From Bradyrhizobium sp. CCBAU 53351 (GTDB lineage: Bacteria; Pseudomonadota; Alphaproteobacteria; Rhizobiales; Xanthobacteraceae): 64,000 bases of DNA. The translations under genes were made by a program, and so were the position numbers. Each line of letters opens with the position of its first letter. Positions within the stretch are counted from its first letter, which is position 1. A model generated the notes under the pieces. It was not told the DNA's origin and ran no database searches. It worked only from the letters and a program-made list of their open reading frames with translations. The DNA is taken from positions 558,001-622,000 of the forward strand of contig NZ_CP030059.1 of NCBI RefSeq assembly GCF_015291745.1. The letters run 5' to 3'. Below, one piece after another: positions 19,376-30,596 of the stretch.

Positions 19376-19460
19376 GTAGCCCGGATGGAGCGAAGCGCAA
19401 TCCGGGATCTCGCACATCAACGGCACCGTCCCGGATTACGCTACGTTCCATCCGGGCTAC
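19376..19460. repeat. Inverted intergenic repeat, GTAGCCCGGATGGA type
   Basis: Left half GTAGCCCGGATGGAGCGAAG and right half ending CGTTCCATCCGGGCTAC are inverted copies; each half also has an inner CCCGGAT/ATCCGGG pair. It lies between the convergent recQ and acdS genes and probably folds into a long hairpin that ends transcription from both sides. Confidence 0.8.
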
Positions 19461-19496
19461 GAAGGTGCAGGAGGCGGCTATCGCCTCCCTTATGCC

Positions 19497-20513
19497 TCAG
19501 CCGTTGCGGAAGGCATACGCGTAGCCGTTCAGCGCCGGTGCGCCGCCGAGATGGGCGTACAGGATCTTTGCGCCCTTCTCGAAATAGCCCTTCTGCGCGA
19601 GGTCGATCAGGCCCTGCATCGACTTGCCCTCGTAGACGGGGTCGGTGATCATGCCTTCGAGACGCGCGCTGAGGCGGATGGCTTCCTTGGTCTCTTCCGA
19701 CGGCACGCCATAGGCGGGATAGGCGTAGTCCTCGATCAGCACGACGTCGTCAGCCACGAGGTCCTTGCCGAGGTCGACGAGTTCAGCCGTGTTCTTCGCG
19801 ATCTCGAGCACCTGCGACTTGGTCTGTGCGGGCGTGAAGGACGCATCGATGCCGATCACCTTGCGGGCGCGGCCGTCGGCGGCGAAGCCGACCAGCATGC
19901 CGGCATGGGTGGAGCCGGTCACGGTGCAGACGATGATGTAATCGAACTTGAAGCCGAGCTCGGCTTCCTGCTGGCGCACCTCTTCGGCGAAGCCGACATA
20001 GCCGAGCCCGCCATATTTGTGCACGGAGGCGCCGGCGGGAATCGCATAGGGCTTGCCGCCTGCGGCCTTCACTTCCTCGATCGCCTGCTCCCAGCTCTTG
20101 CGGATGCCGATGTCGAAGCCGTCGTCGACCAGGCGCACGTCGGCGCCCATGATGCGCGACAGCATGATGTTGCCGACGCGGTCATAGACGGCGTCCTCGT
20201 GCGGCACCCAGGCTTCCTGCACCAGGCGGCACTTCATGCCGATCTTGGCGGCGACCGCGGCGATCATGCGGGTGTGGTTCGACTGCACGCCGCCGATCGA
20301 AACCAGCGTGTCGGCGTTGGAGGCGATCGCATCGGGGATGATGTATTCGAGCTTGCGCAGCTTGTTGCCGCCATAGGCAAGGCCGGAATTGCAGTCCTCG
20401 CGCTTGGCATAGATCTCGACCTGGCCGCCGAGATGCTTTGACAGCCGCTCCAGCTTCTCGATGGGGGTTGGACCGAAGGTCAGCTTGTAGCGCGGAAATT
20501 TGTCGAGCTTCAT
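19497..20513 (-). CDS. acdS: 1-aminocyclopropane-1-carboxylate deaminase
   Basis: 338 residues, exactly the known AcdS length. It splits the plant ethylene precursor ACC into 2-oxobutyrate and ammonia, lowering ethylene at roots and nodules. PLP binds Lys51 in [10 protein letters not shown]; Ser78, Tyr268 and Tyr294 are in place. Glu295 (DPVYEGKS) and Leu322 (AHLGGAP) are the two residues that separate true ACC deaminases from D-cysteine desulfhydrases, so the assignment is specific. It is divergent from an AcdR-like regulator across 158 bases holding phased repeats. Confidence 0.97.
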   Translation of the reverse strand: MKLDKFPRYKLTFGPTPIEKLERLSKHLGGQVEIYAKREDCNSGLAYGGNKLRKLEYIIPDAIASNADTLVSIGGVQSNHTRMIAAVAAKIGMKCRLVQEAWVPHEDAVYDRVGNIMLSRIMGADVRLVDDGFDIGIRKSWEQAIEEVKAAGGKPYAIPAGASVHKYGGLGYVGFAEEVRQQEAELGFKFDYIIVCTVTGSTHAGMLVGFAADGRARKVIGIDASFTPAQTKSQVLEIAKNTAELVDLGKDLVADDVVLIEDYAYPAYGVPSEETKEAIRLSARLEGMITDPVYEGKSMQGLIDLAQKGYFEKGAKILYAHLGGAPALNGYAYAFRNG

Positions 20514-20582
20514 GGGTCATCCCGATTGGCGTTGGTGCTGGCGGCTCCCTAGCATCGCCCCGGGAAAAGGTGCTCTCGAATT

Positions 20583-20660
20583 TTGCGCCAATGTTGCGCC
20601 TATTCTTGCGTCGAGGATAATATTGGCTCATGATTCTTCCATACTGACACTCTTTTGCGG
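20583..20660. promoter_or_regulatory. Phased TTGCG repeats between acdS and acdR
   Basis: TTGCGCC at 20583-20589 and 20594-20600 and TTGCGTC at 20606-20612 are spaced 11 and 12 bases, about one helix turn, so they present on one face of DNA. TTGCGG appears again at 20655-20660, just before the regulator start. Lrp/AsnC proteins bind as multimers to phased sites, so these are likely AcdR sites. Confidence 0.6.
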
Positions 20661-20671
20661 AAGCTTCTTTC

Positions 20672-21136
20672 ATGGCCGCCCGGCTCGATCGAACCGACCT
20701 TAAGATCCTGAGATTGCTGCAAAATAACGGTCGGCTCAGCAACGCCGAGCTGGCCGTCTCAGTCGCGATCAGCCCCGCCACCTGCCATCGCCGGACCCAG
20801 CGGCTGTTCGAGGACGGCTTCATCGCCGCCGTCCGCGCCATGGTTGCGCCGAAGAAGGTGGCCAAGGGCACGCTGGTGATGGTCGGCGTCGTGCTCGACC
20901 GCTCGACACCGGAGAGTTTCGCCACCTTCGAGCAGGCGATCGCCAGGCTGAAATTCGTGCTCGACTGCCACCTCGTCGCCGGCGACTTCGACTATTTCCT
21001 GAAGATCCGCGTCGGCGACATGGAGGATTTCAACCGCATCCACGGCGAGCAGCTCATCGCGCTGCCCGGCGTGCGGCAGACCCGCACCTTCTTCGTGATG
21101 AAGGAGGTCGTCGACAACGCGCCGCTGGAATTTTGA
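20672..21136 (+). CDS. acdR: Lrp/AsnC-family regulator, AcdR type
   Basis: 154 residues. The N-terminal helix-turn-helix (LDRTDLKILRLLQNNGRLSN, then AELAVSVAISPATCHRRTQRL) is standard Lrp/AsnC, and the C-terminal RAM domain ends GVRQTRTFFVMKEVVDNAPLEF-like. Its position divergent from acdS matches the known acdR-acdS arrangement in rhizobia and Pseudomonas, where the protein activates acdS in response to ACC. I infer the same role here. ATG start at 20672. Confidence 0.9.
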   Translation: MAARLDRTDLKILRLLQNNGRLSNAELAVSVAISPATCHRRTQRLFEDGFIAAVRAMVAPKKVAKGTLVMVGVVLDRSTPESFATFEQAIARLKFVLDCHLVAGDFDYFLKIRVGDMEDFNRIHGEQLIALPGVRQTRTFFVMKEVVDNAPLEF

Positions 21137-21196
21137 GCGGCGTGCACGAAGCGCCTCGTGCTAGATGGACGACAGTTTTCGAGGAATCGCCTGGTC

Positions 21197-22372
21197 ATGC
21201 CGATGGAGCCGCTCCCCTTCCGCCACCACGATCCGGCCGGGCCGGCCTATCGCCGCGGCTGGGTCGATGAGGCCGTGGCCGCGATCGAGGCCGACCAGTG
21301 CCGCACCGCCGATACGCATCTGATCCGGCTGATCGTGCCGGCGCTGTCAGGCATCGACATCTATCTGAAGGACGAGTCTACCCATCCGACCGGCAGCCTG
21401 AAGCATCGCCTTGCGCGCTCGCTGTTTCTCTACGCGCTCTGCAACGGTCACATCCGCGAAGGCACGCCCGTGGTCGAGGCCTCGTCGGGATCGACCGCGG
21501 TGTCGGAGGCCTATTTCGCGCAGATGATCGGCGTCCCCTTCTACGCAGTGATGCCGCGCACGACGTCGGCGGAGAAGATCGCCGCGATCGAGCATTATGG
21601 CGGCAATTGCCATCTGATCGACGATGGCCGCGCGCTGTATGCGGAAGCCGCCGCGCTCGCCGCCCGTCTGAACGGCCATTACATGGACCAGTTCACCTTC
21701 GCCGAGCGGGCGACCGACTGGCGCGGCAACAACAACATCGCCGAATCGATCTTCACGCAGTTGCAGGGCGAGCGGCGCCCGCTGCCGGACTGGATCGTGA
21801 TGGGCGCGGGCACCGGCGGCACCTCGGCGACCATCGGACGCTATTTGCGCTATCGCCAATATCCGACACGTCTGTGCGTTGCCGATGTCGAGCATTCCGC
21901 CTTCTTCGACTGCTTCCGCTCGCAGGACCGCTCCCATGTCTGCGATCGTCCGTCGCTGATCGAGGGGGTCGGCCGTCCCCGTTGCGAGCCGTCCTTCGTG
22001 CCCGGCGTGGTCGATCGCATGATGAAGATCCCGGATGCGGCCACGATCGCGGCGATGAACGTGCTGTCGCGCCGGCTGCGCCGCCCGGTGGGCGGCTCCA
22101 CCGGCACCAATTTCCTCGCGCTGTGCCGGCTCGCCTCGGAGATGCGTCAGGCCAACGTTGTGGGATCGCTGGTGACGCTGATCTGCGATTCCGGCGAACG
22201 CTATCGGCAGACCTATTACGAGCCCGAATGGCTGAAGGCCCGCGGCCTCGATCCGGCGCCGTTCGAGGCCAAATTGTCGTCATTCCTCGCGACGGGCGAG
22301 CCGCTCGCGCTTGATCTCGACGACGTCGTCAATCCGCAGAGCGCGTTCGACGCTCCGGTGCCGCCGCAATAG
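21197..22372 (+). CDS. PLP-dependent cysteine desulfhydrase/cysteine synthase-like enzyme
   Basis: 391 residues, fold-type II PLP enzyme. The PLP Lys is in [10 protein letters not shown], the substrate loop is [13 protein letters not shown], and the phosphate loop is [14 protein letters not shown]. The SLKHR form and the extended C-terminus ([22 protein letters not shown]) resemble the Cds1-type L-cysteine desulfhydrases known from actinobacteria rather than CysK. It would release sulfide, pyruvate and ammonia from cysteine. Start chosen at ATG 21197 after GAGGAA; a GTG at 21158 in frame is less likely. It lies 60 bases after acdR and may be co-transcribed, giving two neighbouring ammonia-releasing PLP enzymes. 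Substrate remains an inference. Confidence 0.8.
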   Translation: MPMEPLPFRHHDPAGPAYRRGWVDEAVAAIEADQCRTADTHLIRLIVPALSGIDIYLKDESTHPTGSLKHRLARSLFLYALCNGHIREGTPVVEASSGSTAVSEAYFAQMIGVPFYAVMPRTTSAEKIAAIEHYGGNCHLIDDGRALYAEAAALAARLNGHYMDQFTFAERATDWRGNNNIAESIFTQLQGERRPLPDWIVMGAGTGGTSATIGRYLRYRQYPTRLCVADVEHSAFFDCFRSQDRSHVCDRPSLIEGVGRPRCEPSFVPGVVDRMMKIPDAATIAAMNVLSRRLRRPVGGSTGTNFLALCRLASEMRQANVVGSLVTLICDSGERYRQTYYEPEWLKARGLDPAPFEAKLSSFLATGEPLALDLDDVVNPQSAFDAPVPPQ

Positions 22373-22378
22373 TGTCGA

Positions 22379-23962
<1,584 letters not shown>

Positions 23963-24196
23963 TCGCAGCCTCCCGCGTGACTCCGGCCCAGTCTGTCGCA
24001 AGCATATTGCCGAGAGGTAACCGGATGGGCGCGGCGGCCATAAGACCGACCGGCAGTCCTTGGCCGGGAGAAGCCACCACGGGGGTCCGAAAGCCCTGCG
24101 AAAGTCCCTCATCGTCAAGGCCGGGCCAGTGCGACCGCCCTGGGATGCCGGAACAAGCGGTAGATTGGCTTTACCAGCTGTCCACCATGATCACAG

Positions 24197-25102
24197 TCAA
24201 TTGCGCACGGCGTAAAGCGGCGTTCGCAAGGTCACTTGGTAGGCCGGCTTCGGCGTCCAGGCGATCTGCGCGGTGACGCCGAACAGGCGGTTGTCATTGT
24301 CATCCATGCGGTCGAGGTCGAGCCGCAGGATGGGCTGCGTGAAGGACTCGGCCAGCGTTCGGCCGGCGAGCTGCGCGCCGCCGAACGACTGCATGCCGAG
24401 GCGGCCCGTGAACTTCCAGTTGCTCGGCCATTGGTAATAGCCGCCGGCATAGAGGATCGTGTTCGGCCGGATGCTGGCGAACGGGCTGGCGATGGTGGTG
24501 TAGGTATGTTGCATGCCGGCCAGCCAGCCCCGCGTCTCGTCTTCGTCCAGCGCGTAGTCGAATTCCAGAATGTTGTTGAGCGAGTTCGTCATGCCCTGAT
24601 CGTTCGGCACCGATTGGGTCAGGGTCGATTGCAGCGTGATGGTCGGAATCGATCCGCCGTCCTGCCGGTGGAGGTCGGCCTGCACGCCGATGTTCCAGCT
24701 CGTGACGTCGAACGTCGACCAGCCGCCGCCGATGTCGGTCGTCGAGCCCGACACGCCGCCGTAGAGCGAGACGCGGTCGTTGACGTCGACGGTCAGCGGC
24801 AGGTCGACGGCAATGGACTTCGCGGCCGGCAGACCGTTCGGCAGCGTTGCGCCTCGGCGCACCGCCAGGGCTTCGAGCGCGGCCGACAGCGACGTGGTGC
24901 CGAAACCGAGCCCGAGCGTGCCGGCCGGAATCGACGCATAGGTCGTGCGCAGATCGAGATAGATGTTCGGGATCGCAGGTTTCGCCGGTTCGTCGTCCTC
25001 ATCTTCGGCAGAGAAGGCGGCGCTGGCCGACAGCATCACGCAGGCCAGTCCCATCGCGACGGCGCGCAAGGTCGGACGACGCGATGGGCGGTGAGGGGAC
25101 AC
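24197..25102 (-). CDS. Exported beta-rich protein, probably outer membrane
   Basis: About 301 residues from GTG 25102; other possible starts are GTG 25201 and ATG 25054. A signal peptide (LRAVAMGLACVMLSASAAFSA) precedes an acidic segment EDEDDE. The rest has alternating strands with Gly and aromatic residues (YLDLRTTYASI, GLGFGTTSL, SWNIGVQADL, YAGGYYQWPSNWKFTGRLGM) and ends LRTPLYAVRN, like a small beta-barrel. I do not recognise a named family. It may be a porin-like or autotransporter-barrel-like protein. It stands between the cyclase and a divergent small secreted protein gene. Confidence 0.7.
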   Translation of the reverse strand: MSPHRPSRRPTLRAVAMGLACVMLSASAAFSAEDEDDEPAKPAIPNIYLDLRTTYASIPAGTLGLGFGTTSLSAALEALAVRRGATLPNGLPAAKSIAVDLPLTVDVNDRVSLYGGVSGSTTDIGGGWSTFDVTSWNIGVQADLHRQDGGSIPTITLQSTLTQSVPNDQGMTNSLNNILEFDYALDEDETRGWLAGMQHTYTTIASPFASIRPNTILYAGGYYQWPSNWKFTGRLGMQSFGGAQLAGRTLAESFTQPILRLDLDRMDDNDNRLFGVTAQIAWTPKPAYQVTLRTPLYAVRN

Positions 25103-25282
25103 GTGACAATCCGACGCGTGGAAGGCGGTGGCGAAATCGCGTGCTAGATGGAACGTGATCGTTCGTGTGGTCAAGCGATATCGGCGAGCGATGGACGGCA
25201 CGGACGTCCGCGGCTACTCTGCGAGAATTGCACGACAGGTTCGCCCGCCAGACTGCAGGCCGGACAATGGAGGACGACAGCC

Positions 25283-25528
25283 ATGACCACGTCACGCCGC
25301 ATCCTGCTCGCCGGAATGGCCGGGCTTGCCGTCGCTCCGGCCGCAAGGGCAGCCACCCCCGTGCCGATGCGCGATGACACGACGGTTGCCGAAGAACGGT
25401 TTGCGCGCATGATTGCCGCCGCGCATGCGCCCGACGTGACTTGCGCCTGGCAGGCGGAGCGTTATGCGGACATGCATTGGCCTGACTATGTCACGGCAGC
25501 CAGGGCCGTGCTCGACGCGCGCGTGTGA
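25283..25528 (+). CDS. Small exported protein of unknown function
   Basis: 81 residues. TTSRRILLAGMAGLAVAPAARA is a signal peptide with a twin Arg, possibly Tat-directed, and the mature part is only about 60 residues with one Cys and several aromatic residues (CAWQAERYADMHWPDY). TGGAGGA lies 8 bases before ATG. No family is recognised. Its stop is 6 bases from the stop of the convergent hydrolase gene. Confidence 0.65.
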   Translation: MTTSRRILLAGMAGLAVAPAARAATPVPMRDDTTVAEERFARMIAAAHAPDVTCAWQAERYADMHWPDYVTAARAVLDARV

Positions 25529-25534
25529 TTCGCG

Positions 25535-26470
25535 CTACTTCGCCACCGCTCGGCGCACCTGCTCGCCGATCTGCGAGAGCACGAGCTGCGCCTGCGGCAG
25601 GATCGCGCCCATGGCGTGGAAATTGTGAACCATGCCGTCGTGGCAGACATGCTCGACGGCGACGCCGGCAGTGAGCAGCTTGCGGGCATAGGCATTGCCC
25701 TCGTCGCGCATCGGGTCGTACTCGGCCGTGTGGATGATCGCGGTCGGCAGGCCCGTGAGCCGTGTGGCGCGCAGGGGCGACACGCGCGGGTCGGCCGTGT
25801 CGATACCGTCAGGCAGGTAGTCGGACAGATCGGCTTCGATCGTGACCCGATCGATCAGATGGCCCTCGGCGAAGGCCTCACGTGAGGGCGAGGTCTCCTC
25901 GAAGTCCAGCACCGGGCAGATCAGGCATTGCGCGGCGATGGCAAGGCCGGCGGTCTGCGCCGCCTCCTGGCATACGATCGCAGCGAGCGTTGCACCGGCG
26001 GAATCGCCGCCGACCACCAGGCGGTCCGCATCGATGCCGAGCGATGCCGCCTCGCGCGCGATCCATTCGGTGGCGGCGATGGCGTCGTCGACCGCGGCAG
26101 GAAATCGGTGCTCCGGCGCGAGCCGGTAATCGACGGAAACCAGGCGGCAGCCGGTGGCATGCGCCAGCGCGGCCGCGATGCGATCATGCGTGGCGATGCT
26201 GCCGGCGACGAGGCCGCCGCCATGGAAGAATACGAAGCCGGGTGCAAGCTCGCCGGCATTTGCTGGCGTGTAGAGACGATAGGGCAGCTCGCCGGCGCGG
26301 CCGGGCAGCACGCCGTCGCGTGTCGTCACGTCAGGCGCATCAGCGCGCGCGAACTGCATCAGCTTGGCCAGCGATTGCCGCCGCGCCTCCACGCTCGGCC
26401 GGCTTCGCGCCGGCGGCGCAGCCGCAGCCATCATGGTCAACAAGCGCTTTGCGAGCGGATCGAGCGGCAT
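25535..26470 (-). CDS. Alpha/beta hydrolase, hormone-sensitive lipase family
   Basis: 311 residues. The oxyanion motif is HGGG (in FVFFHGGGLV), the nucleophile is Ser in VVGGDSAGATL, and the remaining triad is Asp in EYDPMRDEG and His in CHDGMVHNF; all fit family IV esterases. The cap region is N-terminal (about 90 residues). It hydrolyses short-chain esters; natural substrate unknown. ATG at 26470 gives a normal N-terminus; the frame continues upstream into the aminotransferase promoter region without similarity. It is divergent from the aminotransferase. Confidence 0.9.
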   Translation of the reverse strand: MPLDPLAKRLLTMMAAAAPPARSRPSVEARRQSLAKLMQFARADAPDVTTRDGVLPGRAGELPYRLYTPANAGELAPGFVFFHGGGLVAGSIATHDRIAAALAHATGCRLVSVDYRLAPEHRFPAAVDDAIAATEWIAREAASLGIDADRLVVGGDSAGATLAAIVCQEAAQTAGLAIAAQCLICPVLDFEETSPSREAFAEGHLIDRVTIEADLSDYLPDGIDTADPRVSPLRATRLTGLPTAIIHTAEYDPMRDEGNAYARKLLTAGVAVEHVCHDGMVHNFHAMGAILPQAQLVLSQIGEQVRRAVAK

Positions 26471-26602
26471 GGCGAACTCCGTATCATTGCCCGCATTATA
26501 GCCTGTTTGGCTTGTCTGCCCTCCAGCAGAGGGTGCCAATCGGGCAGCAAATCGTTTAGAAATTGGGACAATAGTGGCCGGATATTCCAAGGGAGGCCGG
26601 AT

Positions 26603-27490
26603 ATGGCCGAAATCAAGAAGCCGATCGAATATTCGCCGAGCTGGACCTTCTTCGAGGGCAAATGGCACGACGGCAACGTGCCGATCATGGGCCCGCGCAC
26701 GCATGCGGCCTGGCTCGGGTCGGTGGTGTTCGACGGTGCCCGCGCCTTCGAGGGCGTCGCGCCCGATCTCGACCGTCACGTCGCGCGCGCCAATCAATCT
26801 GCGATCAATTTCGGCCTGAAGCCGGTGGTCGATACCGGCACCTGGCTGACGCTGGCAAATGAAGGCATTGCTCGCTTTGCGGCGAATGCCGAGCTCTATG
26901 TCCGTCCGATGTATTGGGCGCAGAACGGCGCGGGCGGCGGCGTGCTGTTCGACCCCGAGACCACCAATTGGTGCCTGTGCATCTACGAGGCGCCGATGCC
27001 AAAGCCGGTCGGCAACGCCATCACCCTGTCGCCGTTCCGCAGGCCGACTGCCGAATGCGCGCCGGTCGAGGCGAAAGCGGCCTGCCTCTATCCGAACAAT
27101 TCGCGCGCGCTCGCGGAAGCTGCCTCGCGCGGCTTCCAGAACGCGCTGATGCTCGACATGCTCGGCAACGTCGCGGAATTCGGCAATTCAAACGTGTTCA
27201 TGGCGAGGGACGGCGTGGTCTATACGCCGGTGCCCAACGGCACCTTCCTCAACGGCATCACGCGCCAGCGCGTCATCAGCCTGCTGCGCGGCGACGGCGT
27301 CAATGTGGTCGAGAAGACGTTGCGCTATGCCGACTTCCTGGCCGCGGACGAGATCTTCTCCACCGGCAATTTCGCCAAGGTCGCCCCGGTGATCCGCATC
27401 GACGAGCGCGAGCTGAAGCCGGGCCCGTTCTACACAAGAGCGCGAAAGCTCTATTGGGACTTTGCTCATGCAGTGAAGCTGGCGGCGTGA
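26603..27490 (+). CDS. Class IV aminotransferase, branched-chain type
   Basis: 295 residues. It belongs to fold-type IV PLP enzymes: WFxG-like start (WTFFEGKWHD), YVRPMYW, the PLP Lys in EAKAACLYPNN, and GNVAEFGNSNVFM for the cofactor Glu/Asn. Closest to branched-chain aminotransferases that move amino groups between Leu/Ile/Val and 2-oxoglutarate, but D-amino acid or R-amine specificities cannot be excluded. AAGGGAGG is 6 bases before the ATG. Monocistronic, followed by a palindromic repeat. Confidence 0.87.
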   Translation: MAEIKKPIEYSPSWTFFEGKWHDGNVPIMGPRTHAAWLGSVVFDGARAFEGVAPDLDRHVARANQSAINFGLKPVVDTGTWLTLANEGIARFAANAELYVRPMYWAQNGAGGGVLFDPETTNWCLCIYEAPMPKPVGNAITLSPFRRPTAECAPVEAKAACLYPNNSRALAEAASRGFQNALMLDMLGNVAEFGNSNVFMARDGVVYTPVPNGTFLNGITRQRVISLLRGDGVNVVEKTLRYADFLAADEIFSTGNFAKVAPVIRIDERELKPGPFYTRARKLYWDFAHAVKLAA

Positions 27491-27505
27491 TCGGGGCTTC
27501 TCAGT

Positions 27506-27591
27506 CGTCATGCCCGGGCTTGTCCCGGGCATCCACGTTCTTCCTCGCACGCCGTCACGCATGGATGGCCGGGACAAGCCCGGCCATGACG
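27506..27591. repeat. Double palindromic intergenic repeat
   Basis: CGTCATGCCCGGGcttgtCCCGGGCATCCACGT on the left and GGATGGCCGGGacaaGCCCGGCCATGACG on the right are two hairpin units in inverted order. Same family as 5439-5518. It separates the convergent aminotransferase and methyltransferase genes. Confidence 0.8.
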
Positions 27592-27595
27592 GGAT

Positions 27596-28213
27596 CTATC
27601 CGCGTCGCCGAAACCGGCTGAACTGAAACGCCTGCGTCGAATCCCAGGGCGTATGATGCGTCTCGCGGCGCGTCTCGATCAGCGCGAAGTCCGGCCCGAG
27701 CTCTGCGAGAAGGCTGGCGCTGTCATGGCGCTGCACCGGCAGGCCGCTGCACTTCTCCGGACCATCGGGTGCGAACGTCGCGATGATGACATGGCCGCCG
27801 GGGGCAACCGCGGACCGCAGGCGCTCGACATAAGCCGTCCTGTCCTGCGGATCGGTCAGAAAGTGAAATGCGGCGCGGTCGTGCCAGATCTGGTAGGTCT
27901 TCGGCGGCCGCCACGTCGTGGCGTCGGCGACGATCCAATCGACACGTGATGCGGTGTCGCCGAGCCGTTTCTTGGCTGCGTCAAGCGCGTGGGCAGAGAG
28001 ATCCAGGACGGCGACGTCGCGATATCCGTCCTGCAATAGCGCATCGACCAGACGCGAGGCGCCGCCGCCGATATCGATGATGGCAGTCTCGCGATCGGGA
28101 TCGGCTGCCCTTATCATCGCGAGCGAGGTCGAGGGGCTGGTCTGAAACCAGCTGACCTCGGTCTCGCCCTTGGTGGCGTAGCCGTTGTCCCAATGGGAGC
28201 TTCGGTCGGACAT
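27596..28213 (-). CDS. SAM-dependent methyltransferase
   Basis: 205 residues, class I. The SAM motif IIDIGGGASRLVDAL is near residue 45, the acidic loop is VLDLS, and VADATTW and AFHFLTD follow. The N-terminal HWDNGYATKGETEVSWFQ segment is typical of small thiol- or tellurite-resistance-type methyltransferases (TehB/UbiE-like). Target unknown. It lies just downstream of phaR on the same strand with 44 bases between, so co-transcription is possible. Confidence 0.85.
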   Translation of the reverse strand: MSDRSSHWDNGYATKGETEVSWFQTSPSTSLAMIRAADPDRETAIIDIGGGASRLVDALLQDGYRDVAVLDLSAHALDAAKKRLGDTASRVDWIVADATTWRPPKTYQIWHDRAAFHFLTDPQDRTAYVERLRSAVAPGGHVIIATFAPDGPEKCSGLPVQRHDSASLLAELGPDFALIETRRETHHTPWDSTQAFQFSRFRRRG

Positions 28214-28257
28214 GGCGCATCCTCCGGCTCACCTGGGGCGCCGGGGCATAGAAAGGA

Positions 28258-28848
28258 TTATTCGTCCTTCTTCGACATCCGCTCCAGGCGTTCCTGCATT
28301 TCCTTCATCTGCTGGCGCAAATCGTCGATATTGCTGTCCTTCGGCGCTTCTGCGGTCGCATCGGTCTCCGTCTCTGCAGTGGCCCCCGGGCGCGGCGGGA
28401 CGAAGGGCTTGAACATCGAGAAGGTCTGCTGGAACAGCTCCATGTTGCGACGGACTTGTTCCTCCAAAGGAGCAAAAGGAGTGCCGGACAGGGTATTGGC
28501 GATCTGCTTGCGGAACTTCTCCTGCTCCTGGGTCAAGGTCGCGATCGACTGCTCCAGATATTTCGGCACCACCATCTGCATGCTGTCGCCGTAGAAGCGG
28601 ATCAGCTGGCGCAGGAAGGTGGTCGGGAGCAGGTTCTGGCCGGCCTTGTTCTCCTGCTCGAAGATGATCTGGGCGAGCACGGAGCGGGTGATGTCGTCGC
28701 CGGTCTTGGCGTCATAGACCAGGAAATCCTCACCATCCTTGACCATCGCGGCGAGGTCTTCCAGCGTCACATAGGTGCTCGTTCCGGTGTTATAGAGCCG
28801 GCGGTTCGCGTATTTTTTGATGGTGGTGGGTTGGTCTGATTTCGCCAT
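28258..28848 (-). CDS. phaR: Polyhydroxyalkanoate synthesis regulator PhaR
   Basis: 196 residues. The N-terminal DNA-binding domain IKKYANRRLYNTGTSTYVTLEDLAAMV and the following accumulation-regulator domain (QIIFEQENKAGQNLLPTTFLRQLIRFYGD) are near-diagnostic of PhaR/PhbF. It binds both DNA and polyhydroxybutyrate granules and represses phasin and synthesis genes until granules form. The C-terminal 50 residues are acidic and Ala/Glu-rich with a coiled coil ending. It is divergent from phaA-phaB across 317 bases. Confidence 0.95.
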   Translation of the reverse strand: MAKSDQPTTIKKYANRRLYNTGTSTYVTLEDLAAMVKDGEDFLVYDAKTGDDITRSVLAQIIFEQENKAGQNLLPTTFLRQLIRFYGDSMQMVVPKYLEQSIATLTQEQEKFRKQIANTLSGTPFAPLEEQVRRNMELFQQTFSMFKPFVPPRPGATAETETDATAEAPKDSNIDDLRQQMKEMQERLERMSKKDE

Positions 28849-29165
28849 GGGCTCTCACTTGCAAGCGCGGAGAACGGGAACCCGACGGGCCATGCCGCAG
28901 GGCGGGAAGAGTACGCAACGCAACAAAATAAGCATTTTCAAAGGGGTCACGCTACCGTTTTGTGCGGCACGGTTAATCGCGGAGCAAAATCTTGCTTGCG
29001 AAAGCGCCAAGAACGCTATTTTGAATGCGCTGCGGCATGAATTCGGTCGCCGGCCGATTGACATGCCTCAACGACGTTAACAGGATGGCTGACGAGACTG
29101 GCGAGCCGTTTCCCTAAAGCCCCGCCTGCCCCTTTCAAAGAAACCTCAAGCCTCAGGAGATGCCC
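28849..29165. promoter_or_regulatory. Divergent control region phaR / phaA
   Basis: 317 bases with no gene. It contains AT-richer stretches (CAACAAAATAAGCATTTTCAAA near 28921-28942) suitable for promoters and small TGC/GCA palindromes such as GTGCGGCAC and ATGCGCTGCGGCAT (about 28960-29038). PhaR proteins are known to bind TGC-rich palindromes, so self-regulation here is plausible. AGGAG at 29155-29159 is the phaA ribosome binding site. Confidence 0.5.
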
Positions 29166-30344
<1,179 letters not shown>

Positions 30345-30355
30345 CGATAGCTGAC

Positions 30356-30411
30356 GTGCAGCTGACGCGCGGTGTGCGCGTGCGCTGCACACGTCGGTGA
30401 GTGCGTTGCAC
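30356..30411. promoter_or_regulatory. TGCA-rich palindromes between phaA and phaB
   Basis: GTGCAGC (30356-30362) is inverted as GCTGCAC (30384-30390), and GTGC-GTT-GCAC (30401-30411) is a compact palindrome. Such TGC-N-GCA motifs resemble sites described for PhaR in related bacteria. They lie after the phaA stop and before the terminator at 30478. Confidence 0.4.
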
Positions 30412-30477
30412 GCGACTAAAAAGGCAGCGGTTGCAAATCAAATATTCTTCGCAATCGCGCAGGCCTCGACTAAATCA

Positions 30478-30504
30478 AACGCCCGGCTCAACGCCGGGCG
30501 TTTT
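30478..30504 (+). terminator. Rho-independent terminator after phaA
   Basis: AACGCCCGGC (30478-30487), loop TCAAC, GCCGGGCGTT (30493-30502) with a T-rich tail (TTTTG at 30501-30505). The 10-base stem is perfect. It separates phaA from phaB, which therefore needs its own promoter in 30505-30590 or depends on readthrough. Confidence 0.9.
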
Positions 30505-30596
30505 GTTCTTGATGTCCGTCAAACCAACCGCATAATCCCACGTTAAAAAACGATCACTCCAGAAACGTCCGAAGAGTCCAAGGGAAGGAATACGAC

